A DNA stretch of 64,000 nucleotides from Pseudomonas poae (GTDB lineage: Bacteria > Pseudomonadota > Gammaproteobacteria > Pseudomonadales > Pseudomonadaceae). The notes below the pieces were generated by a model. It saw nothing but the letters and a program-made list of their open reading frames with translations. It was not told the origin of the DNA and did no database searches. Numbering within the stretch: the first letter of the stretch is position 1; every line of letters begins with the position of its first letter. The position numbers and the translations under genes are program-made. The stretch is from NCBI GenBank assembly GCA_028869255.1, contig CP110972.1, positions 1,245,001 through 1,309,000 on the forward strand, read 5' to 3'. Below, piece after piece: positions 37,341-47,361 of the stretch.

Positions 37341-38176
37341 ATGGTGTAACTATCCCTCGCGAGTTTTCCCTCAGACTCGCACAAGTCCTGCTGTCCTCTG
37401 CGACCCTGTTGGCTAGTAGTATCAGCCTCGCGGACGTGCCTTCCACATCGACCGATCAAAGTATTTTTGGTGACAAGACGTCCTTAACTCTGGGCTTGGG
37501 TGCTGCTGTTCTTCCGCGCTACATGGGTTCGGATCTGTACCGTAACCAGGTGCTGCCGGTCGTGAGTATCCAGCGAGGCATTTTCTTCGCGGACACGGTT
37601 CACGGCCTGGGCTTGCAATTCCAAACAGCTTCGGGTTTCAGCGCGAGTGCTGCCCTCAATTACGATTTCGGTCGTAAGGATAAAGACAGCGATAGCCAGG
37701 CCGGCTCCACTGACTTGAAAGGAATGGGAACCGTCGACGGTGCAACCGTTGCCGACCTCAATGTTGCCCAACAGATTTTGCCATGGCTGTCCGTCAATGC
37801 TGAGGCAGAGTTGCGGGTAGCCGGTGAACGACGTGGCAATCGTTTCCGCCTGGGTGTCGAAGGCATTGCCTATCACAGTGATAGCGATTCGATTACCGTC
37901 GATCTGGATGCGCATGCCGGTAACAGTCAATACAACCAGACCTATTTTGGTGTCACCCAGCTGCAAAGCCAACTCTCAGGGTTCTCTTCTTTCAAAGCGG
38001 ATAGTGGAATTTACGCCTATTCAGCGGCGCTTAACTGGCAGCACATGTTCGATGCTCATTGGTCTACATTGGCCAGCTTGGGCGTCACTCACTACACCGA
38101 TCAGACCCGGGGAAGCCCGTTGGTAAAAGCGGATGCCGAGGGCACCGGTTTATTCGCTCTGAACTACACCTTTTGA
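37337..38176 (+). CDS. MipA/OmpV family outer-membrane protein
   Basis: A 279-residue protein with signal peptide (LASSISLA) and a beta-barrel of the MipA/OmpV family, seen from LTLGLGAAVLPRYMGSD, LNYDFGRKDKDSDS and the terminal LFALNYTF. The start overlaps the stop of the channel gene (ATGA). Members serve as scaffolds for murein enzymes or as barrels linked with antibiotic and copper response. Its insertion between an OprM-like channel and the MFP is unusual and suggests an envelope role next to efflux. Confidence 0.87.
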   Translation: MNGVTIPREFSLRLAQVLLSSATLLASSISLADVPSTSTDQSIFGDKTSLTLGLGAAVLPRYMGSDLYRNQVLPVVSIQRGIFFADTVHGLGLQFQTASGFSASAALNYDFGRKDKDSDSQAGSTDLKGMGTVDGATVADLNVAQQILPWLSVNAEAELRVAGERRGNRFRLGVEGIAYHSDSDSITVDLDAHAGNSQYNQTYFGVTQLQSQLSGFSSFKADSGIYAYSAALNWQHMFDAHWSTLASLGVTHYTDQTRGSPLVKADAEGTGLFALNYTF

Positions 38177-38193
38177 TGGCGCGGGAGCTAGCC

Positions 38194-39324
38194 ATGCAAT
38201 GCTGTTTTGATGCGTCTAGCAGTCTGAGTCGGATGCTCCAATCAAGTTGTTGGTGCCTTGGCCTGTTCGCAATGGTGTTGAGTGGCTGCTCCCGAGAGCA
38301 AGCCGCTGCCCCGCAGTTCAATCGTGCGGTCAAAGTCGAGGTGGTCAAGGAGGACAATGTCGACAACCTGCGTGCCACTGGCATTGTCCGCCAGCGGCAT
38401 CGGGCCGCTCTCGCTTTTGAATCGGGGGGGCAGCTGGCGCAGCTGGATGTTGATGTAGGTGATTCGTTCAAGTCTGGCCAGGTGCTTGCGACCTTGGATC
38501 TTCAACCTGCGCGTCTTCGCCTTCAGCAAGCGCAAGCGGCTTCCACATTCGGCCTCGCTCAGGTGGCCGAACGCAGCAGTAACCTGCGTCGCCAGCAGCA
38601 TTTATTTGCTGCCGGCAGCGTCTCTCAAAGCGTGGTGGAGGCCGCTTCGGTGGCTTATCAGCAAGCTCTTGCCGAGCGACACCGGGCGGATTCGGATCTG
38701 GCACTCGCTCGCCGTGAAGTAGAGCGTGGCCAGATGGTTGCGCCGTTTCCCGGCCGTGTGCTCGCACGACACAGTGAACAGTTTGCTCAATTGACCTCTG
38801 ATCAGGTTGTCCTTGAAGTCGAGTCACTCGGTGATCAGCAGGTCGTGGCTGCTGTTCCCATCGATCAAGCTGCACAACTTAAACCTGGCGACAGCGCCGT
38901 TGCTTACGACACAGGGACGTCTTCTACACCATTCGATCTGGTCCTGGAGGGCATATCACCGAAAGCTGATAACGGCTTGGTCCAGACCTGTATTTTTCGC
39001 CTGCGCGATTCTTCAGCGGCGCTGTCCAGTGGTACGACGGTGTTGCTGAAAACCAATTCACGGGCGCCTCGTCGGCTATTTGTGCCGATAGAAGCGTTAA
39101 GGATGGGGGCTGACAGTTCCCACGCTAAAGTATTTGTTTATCACCCGGATGATGGTCGTATAGCGATTCGTGATGTCTCGCTTTCAGGCATTGATCATGG
39201 GCGCGCTGTGATCGCCAATGGCTTGGTCGGCGGTGAGCAGGTGGTCACCGCAGGAGTCGCATTTCTCTCTGATGGCCAGACAGTGAGCATGTTCCAACCC
39301 ACTTCCCGTTTGGCACGGAACTGA
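38194..39324 (+). CDS. RND efflux periplasmic adaptor lipoprotein (MFP)
   Basis: A 376-residue membrane fusion protein that links the inner-membrane permease to the outer-membrane channel. It has a lipobox VLSGC, a lipoyl/biotinyl-like half in GGQLAQLDVDVGDSFKSGQV, a helical hairpin rich in Gln, Ala and Arg (about 100-165), the second lipoyl half VAPFPGRVLARH and beta-barrel segments. The start at 38194 was preferred because GGGAG lies seven bases ahead; an ATG six codons earlier overlaps the mipA stop. Confidence 0.9.
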   Translation: MQCCFDASSSLSRMLQSSCWCLGLFAMVLSGCSREQAAAPQFNRAVKVEVVKEDNVDNLRATGIVRQRHRAALAFESGGQLAQLDVDVGDSFKSGQVLATLDLQPARLRLQQAQAASTFGLAQVAERSSNLRRQQHLFAAGSVSQSVVEAASVAYQQALAERHRADSDLALARREVERGQMVAPFPGRVLARHSEQFAQLTSDQVVLEVESLGDQQVVAAVPIDQAAQLKPGDSAVAYDTGTSSTPFDLVLEGISPKADNGLVQTCIFRLRDSSAALSSGTTVLLKTNSRAPRRLFVPIEALRMGADSSHAKVFVYHPDDGRIAIRDVSLSGIDHGRAVIANGLVGGEQVVTAGVAFLSDGQTVSMFQPTSRLARN

Positions 39325-39327
39325 ATC

Positions 39328-42300
39328 ATGAGTCTTACCCGCAGCGCCATGAGCGCCAGTCGTCTCACTCTGTCTACCTGCCTTTTGATCATCGTCGCGG
39401 GTATCTATACCTTTCTGAATTTCCCCTCTCAGGAGGAGCCGTCTGTCACGATTCGTGATGCGGTGGTCAGCGTCACTTATATGGGGCTGCCGACTGAACG
39501 TGCCGAAGAATTGTTGGCAAGGCCCACCGAAGAAAAGCTTCGTGAACTACCAGAGATCAAGCGATTGATCACCACCGTGCGTCCCGGGAGTGTGATTATC
39601 CAGGTCACCGCTCATGATGACGTGAAGAATCTGGGCATCTTGTGGCAGCGTGTACGGGCCAAGCTTGGCGAGTTGAGCGCAAGTTTCCCCCTGGCACTCA
39701 GGGTCCGAATCTCGATGATGAATTCGGCCAAGTGGCGGTGGCGTCCATCGCAGTCACTGCGTCTGGCTACAGCATGAGCGAGTTGCGCGGTGTCATAAAG
39801 GGCCTGCGCAATGAACTTTATGCGTTGGCCGGTGTGGAACGGATCGGCATCTACGGTTTGCAGGACGATCAGTTTTACCTGGATTTCAACCGCCATCGGC
39901 TCGCCGCTACGGGCCTGTCGGTACAACAATTTTTCCAACAGCTTCAGGACCAAAATGTAATCGCACCAGGCGGAAATCCGCTTGTCGGTGAGCGGAGCAC
40001 GACGCTGACCGTTACCGGTGAAGTACTTGGAGAAGAGGGATTGCGCCGCCTGCCGATCCAGCTGCCGAGTGGCGAAACCCTGCTGCTTGAAACGTTGGCC
40101 AGTGTGTCTGTGGCCCCCAAGGATCCTCCGGATACGGCGGCAGTGTACCGGGGGCAGGACGCGGTTGTATTGGCGGTTTCCATGCAATCTGATCGCAATA
40201 TCGAAGCGTTCGGAAAGTCTTTACGTGTACGTCTTGCCAAGATCGAGCAAAAACTGCCACTGGGCTTTGCTTTGCATGTGGTGACGTTTCAACCCGATGT
40301 CGTCCATTCCCAAATGGAAAAAATGCAACACGTGATGATGGAAACTGTAGTCATCGTCATGGGGGTCGTGATGCTGTTCCTGGGCTGGCGCACCGGTCTT
40401 GTCGTTGGAGCCATCGTGCCCCTGACTATTCTGGGGACACTCATTGTGATGCGCGCCGTAGGGGTCGAACTGCAGATGGTTTCGACCGCCGCAATTATCC
40501 TCGCGCTGGGGTTGCTGGTGGATAACGGCATCGTTATCGCAGAGGACATCGAGCGTCGATTGCATGCCGGCGAGGATCGTCGTAAAGCCTGTGAGGATGC
40601 TGGGCGCACGTTGATGATTCCGTTGTTGACATCCTCATTGGTCATCGTACTGGCGTTTTCGCCTTTTTTTCTAGGTCAAACCAGCACCAATGAGTACCTG
40701 CGTTCTCTGGCCACTGTTGTGGCGATTGCGCTGCTGGGCTCCTGGCTGCTGAGTGTGACGGTGACGCCACTGTTGTGTTTTTACTTTGCCAAAGCCACCG
40801 TTCATGCCACTGATACCAGTCGCTATGATTCGAGGTTCTACAGTGGCTATCGTCGCCTCATCAACGGCCTTTTGAAGCACCCGTATCTCTTCCTTTGCAG
40901 CATGTGTGGATTGCTGATGGGAGCGGTCGTTGTTCTCACTCACGTGCCTTATGACTTCTTGCCGAAATCCGATCGAAAGCAGTTCCAGATTCCTATTACG
41001 CTGGAGCCCGGCATCAGCTCGCGTGCCACGTTGCAAACCGTACGCGACATCAGTCTGTGGCTGAGCATGGATCAGGATATTGTCGACAGCATCGGTTATG
41101 TCGGTGACGGCGGGCCGCGCATCGTACTGGGGTTGAACCCTCCAATCTCTGCGCCGAATACCGCCTACTTTACCGTTAGCGTGCGCGAAGGCGTGGATAT
41201 TGATCGGGTCATCAAGAGGACCCGAAACTATTTGCTTTCCAAGCATCCTGAGGTTCAGGCACAGCCCATGCGGTTTTCCATGGCGACCACGGAGGCGGGC
41301 GTTGCGATTTATCGGGTTTTAGGACCTGATGAAGCCGTACTGCGGGAGGTCGCAGAAAATATCGAAGGTTACTTGCAGGCGCTACCTGGCACCCTAGATG
41401 TGCGCAATGACTGGCAGATCCGACTCGTTCGTTACAGCGTTGTGGTCGATCAGTACAAGGCCCGTAGGGCAGGTGTCAGTAGTAAGGATATTGCCCAGGC
41501 GTTGCAGATGCGAAACGGCGGGCTACAGGTGTCATCGATGCAGGACGGTGAGACCAGCATTCCGATTATCGTCCGGGAGCCCTCGACGACGTTGACACCT
41601 GCCAGCGATCTAATCAACACGCTCGTCTACCCATCAAATGGTGGCCAGGCAATACCGTTGTCTGCCCTTGCGACGTTGCAGTCCGAAGCTGAGGCCTCGA
41701 CGATCCAGCGACGCGATATGGCGCGGGCCATCACTGTGGTTGGGCACAACCCGTCACTGACGGCCAGTTCCATCATTGAGCATCTGGCACCGCAAATAGC
41801 GGCCTTGAATCTGCCCAGCGGCTACCGAATCGAACTGGGTGGAGAGATAGAGGACTCGGCGGAAGCCAATCAGGCACTGCTGCAGTATCTGCCCCATGCC
41901 CTGATAGCGATGCTTCTGCTATTTGTCTGGCAGTTCAACTCTTTTCGCAAGCTATTGATTGTTGTTTCCAGCGTGCCATTTGTGCTGATTGGGGTGGCGG
42001 TGGCGCTGTTGTTGAGCGGTTCTCCCTTTGGCTTCATGGCCACTTTTGGCCTGCTCTCGCTGGCGGGAATCATCGTCAACAACGCGGTGCTGTTGCTTGA
42101 GCGTATTGAGGCTGAGTTGGCTGAAGGCATGCTGCTGCGTGAGGCGGTGGTCAGTGCCGCAGTCAAACGCCTACGACCTATCATCATGACCAAGCTGACA
42201 TGCATCATCGGATTGGTACCACTGATGTTGTTTGCCGGGCCGCTCTGGAAAGGTATGGCGATCACCATTATGGGGGGATTGGCACTGGGAACATTAGTGA

Positions 42301-42389
42301 CTTTGGGGCTGATTCCTGTTCTTTACTGGTTGCTATTCAAGAAGCAGCCCGAGAGCTTTCGCCATTCCTCGGTTCAATCTGCCCCATGA
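39328..42389 (+). pseudogene. RND efflux permease (AcrB/TriC-like), single frameshift
   Basis: Proton-driven pump of about 1020 residues. The N-terminal region begins with a membrane helix and QEEPSVTIRDAVVSVTYMG. The frame breaks in five C at 39687-39691; one more C restores ASFPPGTQGPNLDDEFGQVA and the long reading frame to 42389. Twelve membrane segments can be traced. The transmembrane-4 motif reads LGLLVDNGIVIAEDIERR, with one Asp followed by Asn where AcrB has two Asp. It lies three bases after the adaptor gene and overlaps the next one (ATGA). If the frameshift is real the whole pump is dead. Confidence 0.85.
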
Positions 42390-42997
42390 AAACCAATCAT
42401 CGCTGGATCGTCTGTGAGCATTGTGACTCCTGTTTTGAATCGGTGCCTTTGATCAAGGCTCAGAAAGCCGTATGCACCCGTTGCGGCGCGGTCTTGGCGC
42501 GTGGGAGAACGATGAGTGTGCAAAGCCTGTTCGCTTTGTCGATCAGCACAGCAATATTGTTCTTCTTCGCCAACCTGTTTCCGGTTATCAGCATCAGCAT
42601 GCAGGGGCTGAGTAATTCAGCCACGCTGTGGCAATCGGTGGAGGCGCTTGCTCAAGGTCGGATTACGCCGATCGCCGTGGTCGCCGGCTTGACCATCATC
42701 CTGGTGCCCATGCTACAGATCGTCTTGCTTTGCTGGCTGTTGGCTTTCGCCAACGCAGGACTCGTGGCCCCAGGTTTCAAGACCTGCATGCGTACGCTTG
42801 AGCAATTGCGGCCATGGAGCATGTTGGAGGTCTGCCTGCTGGGCATTCTGGTGGCAATCATCAAACTGGCGGGGATCCTCAATGTACATCCAGGACTCGG
42901 CTTATGGGCGCTGGGCGTGCTAAACGTGCTGCTGATTCTGATTTCGGGAAAGGACATACGCCGCCTTTGGGACGACCTGGAGGGCCAGTTCAAATGA
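42386..42997 (+). CDS. Paraquat-inducible protein A, N-terminal-like half (PqiA domain 1)
   Basis: A 203-residue membrane protein. It starts with a zinc-ribbon-like CEHCDSCFESVP and CTRCGAVL, then four membrane helices with the PqiA feature FPVISISMQG. In E. coli PqiA two such domains are fused; here they are encoded by two overlapping genes. The start overlaps the pump stop (ATGA). PqiABC form an inner-membrane to outer-membrane lipid-transport system. Confidence 0.88.
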   Translation: MKTNHRWIVCEHCDSCFESVPLIKAQKAVCTRCGAVLARGRTMSVQSLFALSISTAILFFFANLFPVISISMQGLSNSATLWQSVEALAQGRITPIAVVAGLTIILVPMLQIVLLCWLLAFANAGLVAPGFKTCMRTLEQLRPWSMLEVCLLGILVAIIKLAGILNVHPGLGLWALGVLNVLLILISGKDIRRLWDDLEGQFK

Positions 42998-43608
42998 ACC
43001 TGCCGGTCTACGCCCGAGAGCTGAAGATGAAGTTGTGCCACATCTGCAGGCACATTTGCTCGCTGGATGAACAACGCTGTCCGCGCTGCGAATCTGTCGT
43101 TCATGGCAGAAAAGTCGACAGTATTTCGCGCACCTGGGCACTGCTTCTGGCTTCATTGATTCTCTACATCCCGGCAAATGTTCTGCCAGTCATGCGCACC
43201 AAAATGCTCGGCAAGGCCAGCGAAAGCACCATCTTGAGTGGGGTCGTCGAGTTTTGGAAGAGCGGTTCGTGGGACATTGCGGCGTTGATCTTCTTTGCCA
43301 GTGTCGTCGTGCCTTGCATCAAATTCCTGGTCTTGGGTGTCCTGCTCGTGACCTGCCAGCGCAAAAGCCAATGGGCGATGCGCGAACGCAGCCGTCTGTA
43401 TCGCTTCATCGAGCTTGTTGGCTACTGGTCAATGCTCGATGTGCTGGTGGTCGCTCTGGTTGCAGCCTTAGTGCAGTTCCGCTCACTGAGCTCTATCGAT
43501 CCGTTACTGGGGATCGTTTTTTTTGGTTTGGTGGTTGTGCTGACGATGTTGGCCACCATGAGTTTTGATCCCCGGCTTATCTGGGATGCAGAGGTTAAAG
43601 ATGTCTGA
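42994..43608 (+). CDS. Paraquat-inducible protein A, second domain
   Basis: A 204-residue protein with its own ribbon CHICRHICSLDEQRCPRCESV and four membrane helices (ILYIPANVLPVMRTKMLG is the family's hallmark loop). It overlaps the first PqiA gene (ATGA) and the MCE gene behind it by eight bases, so PqiA halves and PqiB are coupled. The likely role is an inner-membrane partner of PqiB in lipid transport. Confidence 0.88.
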   Translation: MNLPVYARELKMKLCHICRHICSLDEQRCPRCESVVHGRKVDSISRTWALLLASLILYIPANVLPVMRTKMLGKASESTILSGVVEFWKSGSWDIAALIFFASVVVPCIKFLVLGVLLVTCQRKSQWAMRERSRLYRFIELVGYWSMLDVLVVALVAALVQFRSLSSIDPLLGIVFFGLVVVLTMLATMSFDPRLIWDAEVKDV

Positions 43609-45271
43609 TCACCCCAACTCCAATCATTCGCCCGCCGTCGGTGTTCCCGTCTTCAATACTCGGCGGTTCAGCGTATCGCTGGTGTGGCTTGTGCCTATTA
43701 TCGCCGCGCTGGTCGGGCTCTCGATGGTGATCCACAGCACGCTTTCCGCGGGGCCTAAGATATTCATCAGCTTCCAGACCGCAGAGGGGCTGGAGGCCAA
43801 TAAAACCCAAGTCAAATACAGAAACGTGGTCATCGGCCAGGTAACGGCTATTGCTCTGAGCAAGGACCGCACCCGTGTAACGGCCACGGTGCAACTCAAT
43901 GCCGATGCTCGCTCATTCAGCGCGGAGGACTCGATGTTTTGGGTGGTACGCCCGCGCATTGGCGCCAACGGTATTTCCGGAGTCGACACGCTACTCTCGG
44001 GGGCCTTTATTGGTGCCGATGTTGGTAAATCCGAACGTACAAAAAAACGCTTCGTGGGTCAGGAAGCTCCACCACCCGTTACTTATGGGGAGCAAGGTAC
44101 GCGTTTTACCTTGCACGCAGAGGATCTAGGCTCGCTCGATATTGGTTCGCCCATCTACTACCGGCGTATTCAGGTTGGGCAAGTGGTGGCTTATCGTCTA
44201 TCAGACGATGGCAAGGGAGTGGACGCGGACATCTTTGTTCATGCGCCCAACGACAAGTTTGTTACCACTGATACGCGGTTTTGGAATGCGAGTGGGATTG
44301 GTCTGACTGTGGGCGCTGACGGACTTAAGATTAAAACCGAGTCTCTTTCTACCGTATTGGCTGGGGGGGTGGCATTCATTGAGCCAACCTATAGCCCAGA
44401 TGCAAACAGAGCGGCTGAGCATACCCGCTTCAACCTGTTCAATGATCAAGAAGCAGCACTTGCGCCACCTGATGGAGAACCGGGTTATCTGCGCATGATC
44501 TTCAAGCAGTCTTTGCGGGGGTTGGAGATCAATTCAGCTGTTGAATTCATGGGCGTGAACATAGGTCGTGTGGTATCCGTCGATTTGGATTATGACGCCA
44601 ATACGAAATCCTTCTCCAGCATAGTGGGGGCGGTGATGTATCCGAATCGCCTAGGTATGGCCAATGAGAAAATCGTGAAGGAGTTGGGGACTGCGGACGA
44701 GGCGCGGACCGCGCAATTGATTGGTGTGTTTGTCAAACAGGGATTGCGCGCCCAGGCGCGCACCGCCAACCTGCTCACTGGGCAACTCTATATTTCGTTG
44801 GATTTTATTCCCAATGCCACTCCGGTTCTCTTCGAAGTCAGGGCAAAGCCACTGATGATCCCCACGGTACCTGGAAGTTTTGAGAAGGTGCAAGAACAGG
44901 TACAGGCGATCGTTGAAAAGATCAGCAAGCTTCCGATGGCCGAAATTGCCAGCAACCTCAATGGCAATCTCAGCGAAATGCAAAAAGTACTAAAGCAGGT
45001 CAACGCCGATGTTCTACCTCAAATAAACGGGGCGCTGGCGCAGTCTCAAAAAACAATGGATGTCGCCACTTCGACCTTCGCGGAAGATTCGCCCGCTCGG
45101 CAGCAGATCAGTCAGACCATGGACGAAATCCAGAAGGCCGCGCGCTCGGTGCGGATCCTGACAGATTTCATCAGCCGCAACCCCGAAGCATTAATCCGTG
45201 GCCGCATCAAGCAAGGCGAGCCAGATGCCTATAAAGTCCCGGCTAACGCTTCAGTGGAGGCACAACCATGA
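43601..45271 (+). CDS. pqiB: PqiB-type MCE protein (MlaD family, three MCE domains)
   Basis: A 556-residue protein anchored by a single N-terminal membrane helix at about 23-45, followed by three MCE domains: first GPKIFISFQTAEGLEANKT, second GTRFTLHAEDLGSLDIGSP, third LRMIFKQSLRGLEINSAVE, each with the VxxxxVxIGxV loop. A C-terminal helical tail rich in Gln and Met would form the periplasm-spanning needle. PqiB is thought to carry lipids across the periplasm. Three MCE domains agree with PqiB and not with YebT (seven). Confidence 0.9.
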   Translation: MSDHPNSNHSPAVGVPVFNTRRFSVSLVWLVPIIAALVGLSMVIHSTLSAGPKIFISFQTAEGLEANKTQVKYRNVVIGQVTAIALSKDRTRVTATVQLNADARSFSAEDSMFWVVRPRIGANGISGVDTLLSGAFIGADVGKSERTKKRFVGQEAPPPVTYGEQGTRFTLHAEDLGSLDIGSPIYYRRIQVGQVVAYRLSDDGKGVDADIFVHAPNDKFVTTDTRFWNASGIGLTVGADGLKIKTESLSTVLAGGVAFIEPTYSPDANRAAEHTRFNLFNDQEAALAPPDGEPGYLRMIFKQSLRGLEINSAVEFMGVNIGRVVSVDLDYDANTKSFSSIVGAVMYPNRLGMANEKIVKELGTADEARTAQLIGVFVKQGLRAQARTANLLTGQLYISLDFIPNATPVLFEVRAKPLMIPTVPGSFEKVQEQVQAIVEKISKLPMAEIASNLNGNLSEMQKVLKQVNADVLPQINGALAQSQKTMDVATSTFAEDSPARQQISQTMDEIQKAARSVRILTDFISRNPEALIRGRIKQGEPDAYKVPANASVEAQP

Positions 45272-45891
45272 AGCGTACATTGGTGCTGCTCGTCACGCTC
45301 GCACTGGCGGCCTGCAGCTCTCCAGATATGCGTTATTACACCCTGCAAAGCATTACCTCGTTGAGCGGCGAAACGCCGTCCCCACTTGCTGATTTTCAGT
45401 TCGAGATGCTTAACGTCCGGGTCCCCATCCAGGTCGATATGCCTCAATTGGTGGTGAGAAAAAACCAGACGGGACTGATGGTTCTCGAAAGTGATCGGTG
45501 GAGCGCACCATTGTCAGATGAGTTCAAAGCCGCGATCACTGATCGCCTGGAGCGCCGGTTAGGTACAAGCAATCTGGCCGGACTGCCCAAGGACAAACAG
45601 CGTCCGATTCTTTCGGTGCAGATTGTGGTTAAGCGTTTTGATTCATTACCCGGGCAGTATGCTTTGGTGGATGCCGAGTGGTCGCTGCGCCTGCTTGGGG
45701 ACGGCAGGCAGCCTGCTCGCACAATGACATGCAACAGTAGGCTGAGCCAGCCCGCCAATTCGGAATTGAACAGTCTGGTATTGGCTCACCAGAAGGTGCT
45801 TGATCGGTTGGCTGAAGTTATTGCAACGGCGGCTGGCCATTGGGCGGCAAGCACTACGCTCAATGATTCGGATCGGAAATTTTGCAGCTAA
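45268..45891 (+). CDS. pqiC: PqiC-type outer-membrane lipoprotein (ABC-type transport auxiliary, DUF330)
   Basis: A 207-residue lipoprotein with lipobox LAAC and the family opening MRYYTLQSI. The segment VRVPIQVDMPQLVVRKN corresponds to the family's VxLPxYLDRPQIVxR. PqiC docks PqiB to the outer membrane. It overlaps PqiB (ATGA) and is the last gene of the operon. Confidence 0.9.
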   Translation: MKRTLVLLVTLALAACSSPDMRYYTLQSITSLSGETPSPLADFQFEMLNVRVPIQVDMPQLVVRKNQTGLMVLESDRWSAPLSDEFKAAITDRLERRLGTSNLAGLPKDKQRPILSVQIVVKRFDSLPGQYALVDAEWSLRLLGDGRQPARTMTCNSRLSQPANSELNSLVLAHQKVLDRLAEVIATAAGHWAASTTLNDSDRKFCS

Positions 45892-46216
45892 ATGCCATTT
45901 TCCGTGGTGCAATTTAACCGTCTTTGAGAGACGAACGCCGGTGATGCTCAGATCCTTGAATTGGACTTTCAAAGATACTGTTTTGGCTGCCGATGATTGG
46001 TCTGGGCGTCAGGTGATCGTTATGATCTGAAGCAGGGCAACTGAATTTTCTTACGTTTGAGTAGGGGCATTTTAATGCGCTGATGAATACCTGTGGATAG
46101 GCAGCTGCACCATTATAACTGCCACTCCGGATGTTAATTTCAAACGCATAAAGCGTGCGGATTAGGATTATGTATTGGTCTGGACGTTAACATTCAGAAT
46201 GCTTAGGAGTTGTTGC
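45892..46216. other. Intergenic region after the efflux/Pqi operon
   Basis: No gene was recognised and no strong terminator is evident. It ends with AGGAG just before the phosphotransferase start. Confidence 0.4.
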
Positions 46217-47338
46217 ATGTCGTTAGCTATCTTGATTCACCGAGCCAATTTGCCTAATCCTCGAATCTCCATGCAGTGCGCCCTGGAGGTGCTGGAGGTT
46301 TACTACGATCTCAGTGGTACCTTGCATTCTCTGGGCAGTCAGCAGGATCTCAGTTATCGTCTCGATACAGGAAAGCAGCGTTATGTCCTGAAAATTTGCC
46401 GGGGCGACTGCGCCGTATTGGAGCTGCAAGCCCAGAACGAAGCCCTCAAACATCTGGTCAGGCACCCGAACTTGCATACTCCGCGAGTGATACCGGCCGC
46501 GAGTGGAGGGGAGCTGTTGAGCTTGAACATCGCCGGGCAGTTTATTCATGTACGTGTGCTGGAGTTTATAGAAGGCTGTTCGCTCGCTGACCTCCAGCAT
46601 ATCGACAGCGAAGCGGCGGCTGAACTTGGTCGATTCTGTGGGCAAATGAGCCTGGCTCTGGCGACTTTTCAGCACCAGGGCCTCGAGCGAACCTTGTGGT
46701 CGGGCCCGCGACACGCAAGTGCGGTAATCAGCGAATTGCTACCCATCGTTGCCGACGCAAGCCTGCGAGCGAGGATAGCCGACGCGGCGCAAAAGGCCGA
46801 CCAGCGCTTGCAGGCTTTGATCGAAACACTACCTATGCAGGCGATTCATTCGGATATTACCGAAGACAATGTGCTCTGGCGGCGCAATGCGCACTTTAAT
46901 TGGCAGGTGCAGGGAGTCATCGATTTTGGAAGCCTTGTACATGGCTGGCGCATAACTGACCTTTCAGTGACTTGCGCCTCTTTGCTGCAATATGCCAAAG
47001 GCGATCCTCTTTACATCCTGGCCACGATCAAGGCGTTCCATGCAGTCAATCCACTGAGCCACGCAGAACTTCTAGCGCTCTGGCCATTGGTCATTGCCCG
47101 TACGGCGTTACTCCTCGTGCTCGGCAGCAAGCAGCAGATTAGCGTAGACCCGGATATTCTGCACAGTTGCGATAACCTTGAGATTGAACTGGAAGTGTTC
47201 CGTGTTGCCACTTCTGTATCCTTTGAATTGATGGGTGCGGCCATTTTCACCGCGGTCCGAGAGTCATTCCCCGCTAGTGCCTGCGAAGACTTCGCGCCAC
47301 TAGTGCTTGACTCTGGCGTGCTGAGTCCACATTTTTAG
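46217..47338 (+). CDS. Aminoglycoside-phosphotransferase-fold kinase (hydroxylysine kinase-like)
   Basis: A 373-residue kinase-fold protein. The nucleotide loop LGSQQDLSYRLDTG, the lysine in RYVLKIC, the Brenner motif HSDITEDNVLW and the metal motif VIDFGS are intact, so it should be an active small-molecule kinase. Relatives include 5-hydroxylysine kinase and homoserine kinase-like enzymes. The ATG at 46217 was chosen because AGGAG lies seven bases ahead. It stands alone, convergent with the symporter gene. The substrate is unknown. Confidence 0.82.
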   Translation: MSLAILIHRANLPNPRISMQCALEVLEVYYDLSGTLHSLGSQQDLSYRLDTGKQRYVLKICRGDCAVLELQAQNEALKHLVRHPNLHTPRVIPAASGGELLSLNIAGQFIHVRVLEFIEGCSLADLQHIDSEAAAELGRFCGQMSLALATFQHQGLERTLWSGPRHASAVISELLPIVADASLRARIADAAQKADQRLQALIETLPMQAIHSDITEDNVLWRRNAHFNWQVQGVIDFGSLVHGWRITDLSVTCASLLQYAKGDPLYILATIKAFHAVNPLSHAELLALWPLVIARTALLLVLGSKQQISVDPDILHSCDNLEIELEVFRVATSVSFELMGAAIFTAVRESFPASACEDFAPLVLDSGVLSPHF

Positions 47339-47361
47339 CAGACTGAATCTGCAAGGCCTAC

